Source of the DNA: Acidimicrobiia bacterium
GTDB lineage: Bacteria; Actinomycetota; Acidimicrobiia; Spongiisociales; ZC4RG35
DNA: 13,627 nucleotides
Assembly: GCA_029865445.1 (NCBI GenBank)
Contig: JAOUGY010000072.1
Coordinates: 1-13,627, forward strand
Reading direction: 5' to 3'
In this document: positions 13,057 to 13,627 of the stretch, in pieces
Numbering within the stretch: the stretch's first letter is position 1
How the letters are laid out: every line of letters starts with the position of its first letter
Notes under the pieces: generated by a model
Told to the model about the DNA's origin: nothing
Seen by the model: only the letters and a program-made list of their open reading frames with translations
The model's database searches: none
Made by a program: the position numbers and the translations under genes

Positions 13057-13627
13057 ATGGAGCTGATCGTCGGCATTGCAGGATTGGTCATCGGCGCCTT
13101 GTGGGGGCGCTGGCGGCGCGACGTGCGCGCTCGACGACAACTGGCTGAGATGGAGAGGACCTGGGCCAACAAACTCGCTCGGGCCGACGAGGCGTTCCTG
13201 GCCAAGCTGGCAGAGTTGCGAGCCGAGTCTCGCGGCGCCGTGACCCTCCAAGCCACCGCTCACGAGGCGGGCGACCCGACACATCCCACTGACGACAAGG
13301 TGCGCAACACGGATGTGCTCCCTCCCGCCCCCAAGACCGAACCGTCGCCCGCGCTTGATGAGCCAGGTCTCGAGAGCAGACCGTCGGACTCCGACCCTGC
13401 TTCCGGCGACGGAGACCTGGACGTCTCGATGGACCAGGACGTCTCGGCCGTTCTCATGGAAAGCCACGAATCCTCTGCGGCCGCGGCCGGAGCCTCAGAG
13501 CCGATCGAAGCGGTTTCGGCGGAAGCAGAAGCAGACCAGCCCGAACCAGAGGCCGGCCACCCCGCACCAGAAGCCGACCAGCCCGCGCCAGAAGCCGACC
13601 ACCCCGCACCAGAAGCCGACCACCCCG
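13057..13627 (+). CDS. Membrane-anchored protein with acidic proline-rich repeat tail, 3' end outside window
   Basis: The frame is open from ATG 13057 to the window end (190 codons), so the gene is partial. Residues 1-17 (MELIVGIAGLVIGALWG) form one hydrophobic helix, followed at once by the strongly basic RWRRDVRARR, which predicts an N-out, C-in anchor with the bulk in the cytoplasm. Residues about 25-60 are charged and alanine/leucine-rich (QLAEMERTWANKLARADEAF), probably helical or coiled-coil. From about residue 70 the chain is rich in D, E, P, S and A and looks disordered. From residue 160 it enters a seven-residue repeat. The layout recalls N-anchored proteins with P/Q-rich linkers such as ZipA, or RmuC with its coiled coil, but I see no homology and assign no function. 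It is divergent from icd, 95 nt apart. The ribosome site is weak (GAGAAACGGA). Confidence 0.7.
   Translation, partial: MELIVGIAGLVIGALWGRWRRDVRARRQLAEMERTWANKLARADEAFLAKLAELRAESRGAVTLQATAHEAGDPTHPTDDKVRNTDVLPPAPKTEPSPALDEPGLESRPSDSDPASGDGDLDVSMDQDVSAVLMESHESSAAAAGASEPIEAVSAEAEADQPEPEAGHPAPEADQPAPEADHPAPEADHP
13534..13627 (+). repeat. 21-bp in-frame tandem repeat, at least 4.5 units
   Basis: Units start at 13534, 13555, 13576, 13597 and 13618 (last one cut by the window end). Each encodes [DG][QH]P[EA]PEA. The later units are nearly identical at the DNA level (GCC GAC CAC/CAG CCC GCA/GCG CCA GAA), while the first is more diverged, as expected for recent expansion at the 3' side. The array may continue beyond the window. 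Confidence 0.85.

Noticed and set aside
11582..13066. A 494-codon + strand open frame opposite icd and the start of nrtR
   Set aside because: It is antisense to a fully conserved icd, its product is Arg/Asp/His-rich without domains, and it has no ribosome site; a GC artefact.
13534..13627. Regular repeats considered as a CRISPR array
   Set aside because: Units are 21 bp, contiguous, without spacers, and translate in frame as part of a protein tail.

Overview
This is a GC-rich, tightly packed bacterial chromosome segment. It reads as a high-GC actinobacterium, possibly of the Acidimicrobiia. The grounds are the base composition, a NrtR regulator beside nadABC (an arrangement I recall from mycobacteria), and a stand-alone SCP2 domain gene. 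The class is an inference without a marker-gene tree. I see no rRNA, tRNA, CRISPR array, insertion sequence or integrase. No gene-free stretch exceeds about 160 bases.

Layout: (1) Bases 2-1304, + strand: the 3' end of a dihydrodipicolinate-synthase-family aldolase/lyase, a single-domain SCP2 protein, and a 76-residue two-helix membrane protein, closed by a perfect 15-bp hairpin. (2) Bases 1377-2728, - strand: an HU-type nucleoid protein and malate dehydrogenase. (3) Bases 2822-6664, - strand: a 1280-residue secreted protein with a discoidin (F5/8C) domain, a GGxF-repeat propeller-like region, FN3, an Ig-like domain and two tandem LamG domains. It sits alone between two candidate terminators. 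(4) Bases 6779-10116, - strand: nadA-nadB-nadC, the complete route from aspartate to nicotinate mononucleotide. nadA/nadB are 6 nt apart and nadB/nadC overlap by one base. (5) Bases 10270-10863, + strand: a DUF4388-like protein divergent from nadA. (6) Bases 10864-12961, - strand: icd (NADP isocitrate dehydrogenase) followed 10 nt later by a NrtR-type Nudix/winged-helix regulator. (7) From 13057, + strand: an N-terminally membrane-anchored protein whose acidic, proline-rich tail enters a 21-bp tandem repeat and runs off the window.

The coherent theme is pyridine nucleotides: de novo NAD synthesis (nadABC), its probable regulator (NrtR), and two dehydrogenases that use NAD (mdh) or NADP (icd). 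The most notable non-coding signal is a perfect 16-bp palindrome, TAGTCCGATCGGACTA, at 10189-10204 in the nadA/DUF4388 divergent region. I propose it as the NrtR operator. Two other intergenic signals deserve a look: a pair of CAACCCNGGGTTG dyads 35 bp apart (932-979), and an 11-mer CCGGTACGCTT shared upstream of icd and of the LamG gene. I found no clearly unprecedented defence or mobile system; the novelty here is regulatory and architectural.
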